The notes below the pieces were generated by a model, which did not search any database, was not told the DNA's origin, and was given only the letters and a program-made list of their open reading frames with translations. From Rhodosalinus sediminis (GTDB lineage: Bacteria > Pseudomonadota > Alphaproteobacteria > Rhodobacterales > Rhodobacteraceae): a DNA stretch of 64,000 bases. Each line of letters starts with the position of its first letter. Position 1 is the stretch's first letter. The DNA lies in the NCBI RefSeq assembly GCF_003385555.1, contig NZ_QOHR01000002.1, positions 1 to 64,000 on the forward strand, given 5' to 3'. The position numbers were made by a program, and so were the translations under genes. Of the stretch, positions 1 to 7,167 are shown in pieces.

Positions 1-186
1 CCCCGGGTCGTCCCGCGCCGCGCGGGCGCGCGCGCCGGGCGCGGCGCGCTCCGGCGGCGCCGCGACGATGGCGGCGCCGTCCGCATCCCGGCGCGACGCG
101 AGGATGAGGGCGTCCTCGCCCAGTTCCTCGGCCACGCGTTGCATCGCGGCGCTCATGCTGCGGCCGCGGATCGTCACGCTGTTCAT
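1..186 (-). CDS. flhF: FlhF flagellar SRP-type GTPase, N-terminal fragment (cut by window edge)
   Basis: Only the first 62 codons are visible; the gene continues beyond base 1. FlhF is an SRP-family GTPase that sets the position and number of polar flagella. The visible part fits the FlhF B-domain start: a short beta strand, then a helix and the run GEDALILASRR, which corresponds to the family pattern 'GpdAvILsnr'. After that the sequence becomes Ala/Pro/Arg rich, as is normal before the GTPase domain. The ATG overlaps the flhA stop as ATGA, so the two genes are co-transcribed from the flhA promoter. The GTPase domain itself cannot be checked here. Confidence 0.75.
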   Translation of the reverse strand, partial: MNSVTIRGRSMSAAMQRVAEELGEDALILASRRDADGAAIVAAPPERAAPGARARAARDDPG

Positions 187-2303
187 GTCGGGGTCCCCTC
201 CTCTGCGGCGATGGACGGACGGCCGTCGCCGAGCGTGCCCACCACCTCGATGCGTCGGGTGTCGGGCAGTTCGTTGACGCCGAGAACGATCGTGTCGCGC
301 GCGTGGGCGCGCAGGAACGCGGCGAGCGCGCCGCGCAGCTCGGGGGCCACGACCACGAAGGCCTGCCGCCCCTGCCCCGCGAGCTCGTCGGTCAAGCTGC
401 CGAGCGCGGTCAGGAGCCGCTCGGCGAGCGCGGGCTCGACGACGAGGCTGCCGTCCGCGCTCTGCGCCCGGCTGCGCGCGAGGAGCTGTTCGAGCTCCGG
501 CTCGAGGGTGACGAGGGCCATGGTCTCCTGCATCGGCACGAGCTGCTGGATCAGGAGCGGCACGAGGGCGGGGCGCAGCCGGTCGGCCATAGCGCGCGGC
601 GCCATCTCCTCGTTCGCGAATTCGGCGAGCCCCTCGAGGATGCGGCGGAGGTCGCCCACGGGAATGCGGTCGGCCAGCAGCGCGCGCAGCACGGCCGTCA
701 GGCGATGCAGCGGCAGGATGCGCGGCACCACGGCGTCGACGAGGGTCGGGCTCGTCTGCCGCAGCCGGTCGAGCAGGACCTGCACGTCGTCGGTGCCCAG
801 AAGATCGGCGGCGTGCTTCGTCAGCACCTGGCTGAGATGCGTGGCGATGACGGAATCCGGGTCGACCACCATGTGATCGTCGGCCTCGGCCTCCGGCACC
901 TGATGCGGCTCGATCCAGACCGCGTCGATGCCGAAGGAGGGATCCTTGACGGCGACGCCCTTCAGCGTCCGCTCCGACAGGCCGCCCGGGATCGCGAGCT
1001 TGCGGTCGGGATAGGCCACGTCCTCGGCCACGATCGTCTGCCCGATGCGGATGCGGTAGGCGTTCGCGGCGAGATCGAGGTCGTCGCGCACGCGCACGCC
1101 GGGCACGACAAAACCCATCGCCTGCGAGACCTCGCGCCGGATCGAGGTGATCCGCGCGACGAGCGGCCCGCCCGACGTCTCGTCGATTAGCGAGATCAGC
1201 TGATAGCCGAGCTGCACTGACACCTGGCTGTAGTCGGTCACCTCCTCGGCGGTGATCACGCCCGGCTGCGCCTCGGGCGTCGGGGCCGCGGGCTCGTCTG
1301 GCGCGCCCTCCGCCGGCGCGGCCGCGGCGTCGCGCCGGGTCGCGGCCCAGGCCGCCGCCGCGGCCGCCCCCGCCGCCGTCAGGAAGATCGCGTTGGGCAT
1401 CGCGGGCACCAGACCGAGGATCGCCATGACCCCCGCGACCGGCACCCAGGCGCGCGAGAGGCTGATCTGCTCGGCGATGTGGCCGGCCATGTCGGCGCTC
1501 GCCGAGACGCGGGTGACGATGATCGCCGTGGCGATGGAGAGCAGGAGCGAGGGGATCTGCGCCACGAGCCCGTCGCCGATCGAGAGCAGCACGTAGGTCT
1601 CCGCCGCCTGCCCCGCGGCCATGCCGTGCTGTCCGACGCCGATGACGATCCCGCCGAGGATGTTGACCACGAGGATCAGGATGCCGGCGACGGCGTCGCC
1701 CTTCACGAACTTGGACGCGCCGTCCATCGCGCCGTGAAAGTCGGATTCGTCGGCGATCTCCTGTCGGCGGATCCGCGCCTCCTCCTGGCTGAGGACGCCG
1801 GCGTTGAGGTCCGCATCGATGGCCATCTGCTTGCCCGGCATGGCGTCGAGCGTGAAGCGCGCCGAGACCTCCGAGACGCGGCCCGCGCCCTTGGTGATCA
1901 CCACGAGGTTGATGATGACGAGGATGGAGAAGACGAAGATGCCGACGGCGAAGTTGCCCGCGATGACGAATTCGCCGAAGGCCTGGATGACGCGGCCGGC
2001 GGCGTCGGTGCCGGTGTGCCCCTCGCTCAGCACGATGCGCGTCGAGGCGACGTTGAGCGCGAGGCGCAGAACGGTGGCGATCAGCAGCAGCGTCGGGAAG
2101 CTCGAGAAGTCGAGCGGTCGGTAGCTGTGCATCGCCACCATGAGCACCAGCAGCGACAGCAGGATGTTGAAGACGAAGAACACGTCGAGCAGCACCACCG
2201 GCAGCGGCAGCACCATCATCGCCACGATGACCAGAATGCCGAGCGGCAGCGCCAGGCCGCCGAGGCGGATATCCGCGCCGTCGAGGGTCTTCGCCACGCT
2301 CAT
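183..2303 (-). CDS. flhA: FlhA, flagellar type III export gate protein
   Basis: 706 residues, the normal FlhA length. FlhA is the inner-membrane export gate that forms a cytoplasmic ring and docks chaperone-substrate complexes. The N-terminal half has a string of hydrophobic segments (LPLGILVIVAMMVLPLP onward) and the conserved FHIPEP-family region with RFTLDAMPGKQMAIDADL. The C-terminal half is the soluble FlhA-C domain, with the conserved run around VDPDSVIATHLSQVL. The ATG at 2303 was chosen over longer in-frame extensions because homology begins at MSVAKTLDGADIRLGG and a sigma-54 promoter lies about 60 bases upstream. flhF follows with a 4-base overlap. Confidence 0.97.
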   Translation of the reverse strand: MSVAKTLDGADIRLGGLALPLGILVIVAMMVLPLPVVLLDVFFVFNILLSLLVLMVAMHSYRPLDFSSFPTLLLIATVLRLALNVASTRIVLSEGHTGTDAAGRVIQAFGEFVIAGNFAVGIFVFSILVIINLVVITKGAGRVSEVSARFTLDAMPGKQMAIDADLNAGVLSQEEARIRRQEIADESDFHGAMDGASKFVKGDAVAGILILVVNILGGIVIGVGQHGMAAGQAAETYVLLSIGDGLVAQIPSLLLSIATAIIVTRVSASADMAGHIAEQISLSRAWVPVAGVMAILGLVPAMPNAIFLTAAGAAAAAAWAATRRDAAAAPAEGAPDEPAAPTPEAQPGVITAEEVTDYSQVSVQLGYQLISLIDETSGGPLVARITSIRREVSQAMGFVVPGVRVRDDLDLAANAYRIRIGQTIVAEDVAYPDRKLAIPGGLSERTLKGVAVKDPSFGIDAVWIEPHQVPEAEADDHMVVDPDSVIATHLSQVLTKHAADLLGTDDVQVLLDRLRQTSPTLVDAVVPRILPLHRLTAVLRALLADRIPVGDLRRILEGLAEFANEEMAPRAMADRLRPALVPLLIQQLVPMQETMALVTLEPELEQLLARSRAQSADGSLVVEPALAERLLTALGSLTDELAGQGRQAFVVVAPELRGALAAFLRAHARDTIVLGVNELPDTRRIEVVGTLGDGRPSIAAEEGTPT

Positions 2304-2363
2304 GCTCGCCCGTCTCCCGTTGCCCCTCGGCGCCCGCGCGGGCACCGGATCGGCGCCAGACGT

Positions 2364-2379
2364 TGCAAGCCGCGTGCCA
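2364..2379 (-). promoter_or_regulatory. Sigma-54 promoter of flhA
   Basis: Read on the minus strand, TGGCACGCGGCTTGCA matches the -24/-12 consensus TGGCACG-N4-TTGCA. It faces flhA, whose start is about 60 bases downstream. Its first 15 bases are identical to the opposing promoter at 2417-2432, so the two form an inverted pair. Confidence 0.9.
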
Positions 2380-2416
2380 GTCCGGCGGCGGCGCTCATGC
2401 CGGGCGGCGGCGCGAC

Positions 2417-2432
2417 TGGCACGCGGCTTGCT
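2417..2432 (+). promoter_or_regulatory. Sigma-54 promoter of the flgP-flgT-flgA operon
   Basis: TGGCACGCGGCTTGCT is a full -24/-12 element, 34 bases before the ATG of the lipoprotein gene. It lies back to back with the flhA promoter, with 37 bases between the two -24 boxes. Divergent flhA and flgA promoters are known in Rhodobacter sphaeroides. Confidence 0.9.
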
Positions 2433-2465
2433 TTCGACGGGCGACGTTCGAGCGAAAGGCGCGCC

Positions 2466-2888
2466 ATGTTCATCCGCCCGGCCGGTCTCAAGCCCCTCGC
2501 GCTCGTCGCGGCCCTCGCCGGCTGCGGCGCGGGGGGCGCGCTGCGCGACGCGGCGCCCGGGGCCGCGAAGGTGTCGACCGGCGTCGGCTTCGCCGCCGTC
2601 TCGATCCAGCCGGGCGCGACGCTGAACGCGCGCCGGCAGATGGCGGTGCGCACGGCTCGGCTCGCCGCGCTGCGCGATCTCGCCGCGGAGCGCCACGGCG
2701 TCGCGCTCTGCGCGGCTGACGCGGGGGCGACGACGGCGCGCACCGCCGGCCTGCTGCGCGGCGTCCGCACGCGGGAGATCGACGCGGCGGGGCCGGACAG
2801 CTTCCGGGTGATCCTCGAGATGCCGGCGCCGCCGCGCCGCACCGCGACAGGAGAGCGACCATGCACGCACGCCCGATCCGATCGCTGA
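2466..2888 (+). CDS. flgP: FlgP/LPP20-like outer-membrane lipoprotein
   Basis: 140 residues. It begins with a short lipoprotein signal ending in the lipobox LAGC (Cys about residue 20). The mature part carries the pattern ARRQMAVRTARLAALRDLA, typical of LPP20/FlgP proteins, in which a helix of repeated small residues precedes a compact alpha/beta domain (RVILEMP). In Vibrio and related bacteria FlgP is an outer-membrane lipoprotein that supports the basal disk or H-ring. Here it is followed by flgT (28-base overlap in another frame) and flgA, the arrangement expected for such a role. The ATG at 2466 gives the signal peptide directly and has a weak AAAGG upstream. Similarity is at the pattern level, so the family call is moderate. 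Confidence 0.62.
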   Translation: MFIRPAGLKPLALVAALAGCGAGGALRDAAPGAAKVSTGVGFAAVSIQPGATLNARRQMAVRTARLAALRDLAAERHGVALCAADAGATTARTAGLLRGVRTREIDAAGPDSFRVILEMPAPPRRTATGERPCTHARSDR

Positions 2889-3946
2889 CGGCGCTTCTTC
2901 TGGCGCTTCTCCTCTGGCCCGCGGGGCTCTCGGCCGACGGGGGCCGCTGGGTCGAGGCCGAGGGCGTCGGCGTCGTCGACGGCGACAGCGCGCGCGCCCG
3001 GCGCGCGGCGATCGCCGATGCGCTGATCGCGGCCGGGCGCGCCGGGGGCGCGGAGGTGCGCAGCTTCACCGCGCTCGACCGCGGCCGGATCACCGCCGAT
3101 TTCACCACGTTGCGCAGCACGATGCGCATCCACGCGCACGAGGTGATCGCCGCCGCGCGCGAGGGGGACGTCTGGCGTGTGCGGGTCCGCGCCCGCGTCG
3201 GCCCGGTGCCGCCGCGCGACTGCGCGCCGCGACGGCGGCTCGACGTGATCGCCTTCGCCCCCGAGATCGCGGTCGATCCGGCCGCCCCGGCCTGGACCGC
3301 GCCCCTGGTCGAGACGCTTTTTCAGGACATCCTCGATCACGTCGCGGCGACCCCGGACGCGGATCTCACGCGCGTCACCGACCGGCGCCAAGGGGCCCTG
3401 CCCGCACCGGAGCGCGCGGGTTTCGACTACCGATCGCTGACCGAGGGCGCGGCCCCGCGCCGCGCCGGCGCGCATGCGCTTCTGGTCCGCCTCGACGTGA
3501 CCCGGCCGGGCGGCCGCGCGGTGCGGCTGAGCGCGCGGGTGACGCTCCGCGCCGAGACCGGAGAGGCGATCACCCTGACCCTCGCGCGCCGGACCGCGGC
3601 GGCCCCGCCGGGCGCGCTCGCCCGCGCGCTGGGACCGGACCGGCGCCGGCGCGCCGCCGCGCTCTCGGAGGGGGTCGAGGCGGGCGTCGGGCGCATGCTC
3701 GCCCGCATGACCTGCCGCCCGCCGGTGGCGCGGCTCGCGCGGTCCGGCGGCGATTTTTCCGTCCCGCTGGGGCGACGGCACGGGCTCTCGGGCGAGAGCC
3801 TTGGCTTCGTGGAAAGCGGGGCACGCACCACCGTCTTCGAGATCCTGCGCCTCGACCGCGACAGCGCGACCCTGCGCCCGCTCGACCGCAGCCGGCCGGC
3901 CGCGGCGCTGACCGGGCGCATCGTGACCTTCATGGAGGCCGGATGA
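2861..3946 (+). CDS. flgT: FlgT-like flagellar H-ring/motor-associated protein
   Basis: 361 residues with a cleavable signal peptide (hydrophobic core ALLLALLLWPAGLSA). The N-terminal domain WVEAEGVGVVDGDSARARRA followed by ADAL matches the FlgT-N pattern; a middle domain follows, and a small C-terminal beta-rich domain begins near GDFSVPLGRRHGLSGES. Vibrio FlgT forms the H-ring around the LP ring. A distant FlgT in Rhodobacter sphaeroides is known to contact MotB and FliL and to be needed for rotation. The start has a strong AGGAG. The stop overlaps flgA as ATGA, so the two are translationally coupled. Confidence 0.85.
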   Translation: MHARPIRSLTALLLALLLWPAGLSADGGRWVEAEGVGVVDGDSARARRAAIADALIAAGRAGGAEVRSFTALDRGRITADFTTLRSTMRIHAHEVIAAAREGDVWRVRVRARVGPVPPRDCAPRRRLDVIAFAPEIAVDPAAPAWTAPLVETLFQDILDHVAATPDADLTRVTDRRQGALPAPERAGFDYRSLTEGAAPRRAGAHALLVRLDVTRPGGRAVRLSARVTLRAETGEAITLTLARRTAAAPPGALARALGPDRRRRAAALSEGVEAGVGRMLARMTCRPPVARLARSGGDFSVPLGRRHGLSGESLGFVESGARTTVFEILRLDRDSATLRPLDRSRPAAALTGRIVTFMEAG

Positions 3947-4674
3947 CGCACCGACAGAGGCTGCGCCGGGCCGTGGCGGGCGCCGCCCTGCTCGCCGCGG
4001 CCGCCGCGCAGGCCGACACCTACGCCGACGGGATCGACGGGCGGGAGATGTCGGCGCTCGTCTCGGCGGCGCTGGCCGAGGCCGGTCTCACCGGCCGGCC
4101 CGCCGTGGCCGCGGCGCGGCGCTTCCCGGGCTGTGACCACAGGCCCCGGGTGAGCCCGCGCGACGGCGACTGGCGCACGGTCGAGATCGCCTGCGACCGG
4201 CCGCGGCCCTGGCGCCGGAGCCTGCGCAGCCGCGCCGACGCCGCGCCCCGCGCCAGCTCCGGCGCGGCGCCCGCGCCGCCCGCGGGCGCGCCGGTGGTGG
4301 TCCTCGCCGAAAGCCTGCGCCGCGGCACGGTGCTCACCGCGGCCCACCTCGAGACGGAGCCGGCGCCGCCGGGCGTCGATCCGACGGCGGTGCGCGATCC
4401 CGCGCGCGTCGCCGGCCGGCGACTCGCCGTGGCGGTGGGGGCGGGGCGCACGCTCCTCGCGCGGCACCTCGCGCCCGACTGGCTCGTGGAGGCGGACGCG
4501 CCGGTCGTGATCGCCTTCGACGCCGGCGGCGTGCAGGTCGCCGTCCCGGGCACCGCGCTGGGCCCCGGCCGACGCGGCGACCTCGTCGAGGTGCGCAACG
4601 CCGCCTCCGGGCGCACGGTGCGCGGCCGGGTGACCGGCCGCAACGCGGTCGAGGTCGTGCCGAAACTGCGCTGA
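3943..4674 (+). CDS. flgA: FlgA, P-ring assembly chaperone
   Basis: 243 residues: signal peptide (AGAALLAAAAAQA), an N-terminal region with a Cys pair (FPGC and EIACDRP), and a C-terminal SAF/ChapFlgA domain. Recognisable parts are VVVLAESLRRGTVLTAAHLE and the closing GDLVEVRN, with GRVTGRNAVEVV. FlgA acts in the periplasm to help FlgI polymerise into the P ring. It starts inside the flgT stop codon (ATGA) and is followed by a sigma-28 promoter for flgM. Confidence 0.93.
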   Translation: MTHRQRLRRAVAGAALLAAAAAQADTYADGIDGREMSALVSAALAEAGLTGRPAVAAARRFPGCDHRPRVSPRDGDWRTVEIACDRPRPWRRSLRSRADAAPRASSGAAPAPPAGAPVVVLAESLRRGTVLTAAHLETEPAPPGVDPTAVRDPARVAGRRLAVAVGAGRTLLARHLAPDWLVEADAPVVIAFDAGGVQVAVPGTALGPGRRGDLVEVRNAASGRTVRGRVTGRNAVEVVPKLR

Positions 4675-4679
4675 TCGGC

Positions 4680-4707
4680 TAAAGGTCGCGGGCGCGCGAC
4701 CGTTTCC
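4680..4707 (+). promoter_or_regulatory. Sigma-28 promoter of flgM
   Basis: TAAA at 4680-4683, a 15-base spacer, then ACCGTTTCC at 4699-4707. This matches the FliA layout TAAA-N15-GCCGATAA with the local -10 variant seen before fliD and flagellin. It starts right after the flgA stop and is 24 bases from the flgM ATG, so flgM can be made both from the upstream sigma-54 operon and from its own late promoter. Confidence 0.8.
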
Positions 4708-4730
4708 GTTAAGGATGAAGGAGGCAGAAC

Positions 4731-5051
4731 ATGGTCGATACCCCCGGTCCCGCGTCCGGCCGCCCGCTCGGCCCCCGACAGGCGACCGACGCCGCCGCGT
4801 CCGACGGCGCGCCGGCGGGCCCGACGCCGGACAAGGGCGCCGGCGCAGGCCCCCGGCCCGCCCCGGCCGTGGACACGGTCCGCCTGAGCGACGAGGCGCG
4901 GCATCTGCCGCCCGCGCTGCAGGGCGGAGCGCCCCTCGACCGCGAGGCGATCGAGCGGATCAAGACCGCGATCGCGGAGGGAGATTATCCCATCGATCGG
5001 GAGCGGATCGCGCAGAAGCTCCACGAGAGCTTCGAGGAGATGATGAGATGA
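4731..5051 (+). CDS. flgM: FlgM, anti-sigma-28 factor
   Basis: 106 residues. The N-terminal half is disordered and Pro/Ala/Gly rich. The C-terminal half has the FlgM signature: VRLSDEA, then REAIERIKTAIAEGDYPID and a final helix with RIAQKLHESF. FlgM holds sigma-28 (FliA) inactive until it is exported through the finished hook. The start has a clear GGAGG. The last bases overlap the next gene as ATGA. Its presence implies a fliA elsewhere in the genome, since none is in this window. Confidence 0.93.
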   Translation: MVDTPGPASGRPLGPRQATDAAASDGAPAGPTPDKGAGAGPRPAPAVDTVRLSDEARHLPPALQGGAPLDREAIERIKTAIAEGDYPIDRERIAQKLHESFEEMMR

Positions 5052-5386
5052 CGGGGGGCTACGCCCCCCTCCTGCTTCTGGCGTCGGGCGCGCTCCTCGG
5101 CGCGCTGGCCGTGCTGGGCATCCGGCAGCGGCGGTCCCGGCGCCGCGCCGACACGGCCGGGGCGGATGCGCCCTCCGGCGCGCCCGCCGACCCGGCGCAG
5201 ACGGGGCGCACCGAGCGGATCGAGCAGGACATCGCGCAAATGCGGGCCGATCTGGACCTCCTCGTCACCGATTACGTGGTGCAGCGCGCCGCCGACCTCG
5301 TCGAGACCGGCTTCCACGAGGAAAAGCGGAGCCGCGCGCGCCGGCGGGCCTCGACCGCGGGCCGGACCTCGTCCAAACGTCACTGA
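5048..5386 (+). CDS. Small single-pass membrane protein at the flgN position
   Basis: 112 residues, coupled to flgM by an ATGA overlap. Residues 5-24 form one membrane segment followed by an Arg-rich stop-transfer (RQRRSRRR). The rest is a short helix or coiled coil (RIEQDIAQMRADLDLLVTDY) and a basic tail. Position after flgM is where flgN (FlgK/FlgL chaperone) often sits, but FlgN is soluble and this protein has a membrane anchor, so I do not call it FlgN. Function unknown; co-expression with flgM is the only clue. Confidence 0.7.
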   Translation: MTGGYAPLLLLASGALLGALAVLGIRQRRSRRRADTAGADAPSGAPADPAQTGRTERIEQDIAQMRADLDLLVTDYVVQRAADLVETGFHEEKRSRARRRASTAGRTSSKRH

Positions 5387-5548
5387 CACTGGCCACCACT
5401 GCCGCGCCGCTGGCCGGGCCGCCGCGGCGCGGCCGGTGGCGGCCCGCACAGGACGCCGCTGGACGGCCTTCACCGCGCGCCGCCGACGCCCGGCGTGCTG
5501 CGGCGCGAACACCGCGCCTCGGCAGGTCTTCGCCGCTCGCCGCCGCGA

Positions 5549-6175
5549 TCAGCCGCAGCGATCGGAGGCTGCCGCGCACCAGTCCTCGAACAGACGCTCC
5601 GCGCGCTTCTGCGCCGCGACGCGCCGCGCGCCGCCGAGCTCGCGCCCGAGCGCGTCGCGCAGCTCCGCCGCGCCCGGCACGCCCAGCGCGGCGGCCACGC
5701 TCGCCCAGGCCAGCGCCTGCTCCAGGTCGGGGTCCGCGGCGAGACGCAGCGCCACGCGCGCACGATCCAGCATCGCCGACGCCCGCCCCGCGTCGGCGAG
5801 CGCCGCGAGATCCTCGTCGAGCCGGCGCGCGACCTGCTGTACGCTCACCGCGGGCAGGTCGGCGGCGATGACCTCCGTCAGGCGCGGCGCGTCCTGGTGC
5901 CCGCCCAGACGCGCGCGCCAGGCCCAGTAGAAGGCCGCCTCGTCGTTGCGCGGGCGACCATGCCCGCGGCGCAACATGAGCGCCAGGTTCAGCTGGGCCC
6001 GCACGTCGCCGCCCTCCGCCAGCTCCCGGAAACGGGTCACCGCGGCGACCGGGTCGCCGGCCTGATACACGGTGAGCGCGGCCGCGAAGTCCTCGGGCCC
6101 CGCACGCGCGGGCAGCATCGCCCCGCCGACGAGGCCGGCGGCCGCGGAGACGAGGAGAGTTCGACGCATGCTCAT
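5549..6175 (-). CDS. Periplasmic Sel1-repeat protein, possibly MotX-like
   Basis: 208 residues: signal peptide (LLVSAAAGLVGGAMLPARA), then Sel1/TPR-like repeats. ALTVYQAGDPVAAVTRFREL, a second unit at AEGGDVRAQLNLALMLRRG and a third at DEAAFYWAWRARLGG carry the Ala/Gly/Leu spacing of Sel1 repeats. The C-terminus has two Cys close together (DWCAAASDRC) that could form a disulphide. Size, secretion and Sel1 repeats are those of MotX, a T-ring protein of sodium-driven polar flagella, and the window also encodes FlgT, an FlgP-like protein and PomA/B-like stators. That link is inference; Sel1 proteins have many roles. It overlaps the preceding gene as ATGA in the fliS operon. Confidence 0.75.
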   Translation of the reverse strand: MSMRRTLLVSAAAGLVGGAMLPARAGPEDFAAALTVYQAGDPVAAVTRFRELAEGGDVRAQLNLALMLRRGHGRPRNDEAAFYWAWRARLGGHQDAPRLTEVIAADLPAVSVQQVARRLDEDLAALADAGRASAMLDRARVALRLAADPDLEQALAWASVAAALGVPGAAELRDALGRELGGARRVAAQKRAERLFEDWCAAASDRCG

Positions 6176-6615
6176 CGGCCCGCCGTCAGCACGAGTTGCA
6201 CCGCGAGCAACCGACGCCGGCGTCCGAGGCGCGCACGTTCATAGACGATGAGCCGGGGGCGCTGCGTCTCGGTGATGCCGGTCTCGATGCCGATCTCGGG
6301 CGGGAGCCCGATGCCGTAGGCGGCGAGCGTGCCGACCGGGTCGGACGTGAAGCGCGCGCGGAAGTCGGCGTCGATCCAACTGCGGGCGAGCGCCCGGCCG
6401 AGGATGTCCGGCAGATGGCGTTCCACCGCGTCGCGATCGGCCATGCGGATCGCGGTCTGCGCGAGCTGGAGCCGGTCGCCGCCCCCCTCAGCGTCGCCGC
6501 GCGAGGGCGCGGGCGCCGCGGCGGCGCGCGGGCGGCGGGGCGCGCCGCGCCGCGCCGTCAAGTCGCGCCAGAGGCCCTGTACCTTGCGCCAGCCCGATGT
6601 GTCCCGAAACCTCAT
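6172..6615 (-). CDS. Unknown protein with NHLP/nitrile-hydratase-alpha-like domain
   Basis: 147 residues. The first 50 are basic and Ala/Pro/Arg rich. Residues about 70-130 (ILGRALARSWIDADFRARF, then DPVGTLAAYGIGLPPEIGIE and RLIVYERA) follow the pattern of the nitrile hydratase alpha / NHLP leader family: 'aw.D..Fra.ll.dP...l...G...p...'. No metal-binding CxxC-type site of true nitrile hydratase is present, so it is not an enzyme of that type. The ATG at 6615 was preferred over 6669 because it has GGAGG at the right distance. It lies between a fliS-linked gene and the Sel1 gene, with an ATGA overlap to the latter. Role unknown. Confidence 0.7.
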   Translation of the reverse strand: MRFRDTSGWRKVQGLWRDLTARRGAPRRPRAAAAPAPSRGDAEGGGDRLQLAQTAIRMADRDAVERHLPDILGRALARSWIDADFRARFTSDPVGTLAAYGIGLPPEIGIETGITETQRPRLIVYERARLGRRRRLLAVQLVLTAGR

Positions 6616-6717
6616 CCCCAGCCTCCGCGGCGCCCACCCCGTCGCCACGCGCGCCGCCCGGCGCGCCATGTTGCCGTCAGACCCGAGCGCCCTGCGCGGC
6701 GCGTCGGACGTCCCTCG

Positions 6718-7167
6718 TCATTCGCGTCGTCGCGCCGCGGCGTGGACGCGGGCGGCGCCGCTCGACGCCGCCGCGCCCTCGGGGTCGCCGTCGCCGGCCG
6801 ACCAGCCGGCGCGCGCGCGCGGTGGCGCGCCCGATCCGGGCGACCGGGTGTCAGGCGCCGAACCGCCCTCGGCATAGGCGCGGCGGACACGCCGGTCGCG
6901 GGCCCGCCGTTCGGTCAGATGCCGCCGGTCGTCCTCGATATCGCTCGCCACCGCGCGCAGGGTCGTCAGCGCGGCGCGGACGGCATTCAGCGCGTCGCCA
7001 TCCCGCGCGCCCGCCCGCTCGAGCGCGCGCGCCTGTTCGCACAGTTCCGCCGCGAGATGCGCGGTGCGGGGCGCATCCACCTCGCGCGCGGCGGTCCCGA
7101 TCGCCTGCGCGAGCGGCAGCAGGCGCGCGGCGTCCCCGCGCGCGTCAAGGGGCGCTCCAGCGGTCAT
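6718..7167 (-). CDS. Hypothetical helical protein at the fliT position
   Basis: 149 residues, starting inside the fliS stop codon (ATGA). Residues 10-100 look all-helical (LLPLAQAIGTAAREV, HLAAELCEQARALE, LTTLRAVASDIEDDRR), and the last 50 are Gly/Ala/Arg-rich and probably disordered. Export chaperones such as FliT and FlgN are small helical proteins, and fliT commonly follows fliS, so an export-chaperone role is plausible. I see no specific FliT motif, so no symbol is given. It is transcribed from the sigma-28 promoter upstream of fliS. Confidence 0.7.
   Translation of the reverse strand: MTAGAPLDARGDAARLLPLAQAIGTAAREVDAPRTAHLAAELCEQARALERAGARDGDALNAVRAALTTLRAVASDIEDDRRHLTERRARDRRVRRAYAEGGSAPDTRSPGSGAPPRARAGWSAGDGDPEGAAASSGAARVHAAARRRE

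Noticed and set aside
5048-5386. FlgN chaperone
   Set aside because: Position fits, but the protein begins with a membrane helix, and the helical FlgN body is not recognisable.
6172-6615. A true nitrile hydratase or a RiPP precursor peptide
   Set aside because: The metal-binding Cys cluster is missing, the conserved domain is at the C-terminus with only a short basic tail, and no modification or transport genes are nearby.
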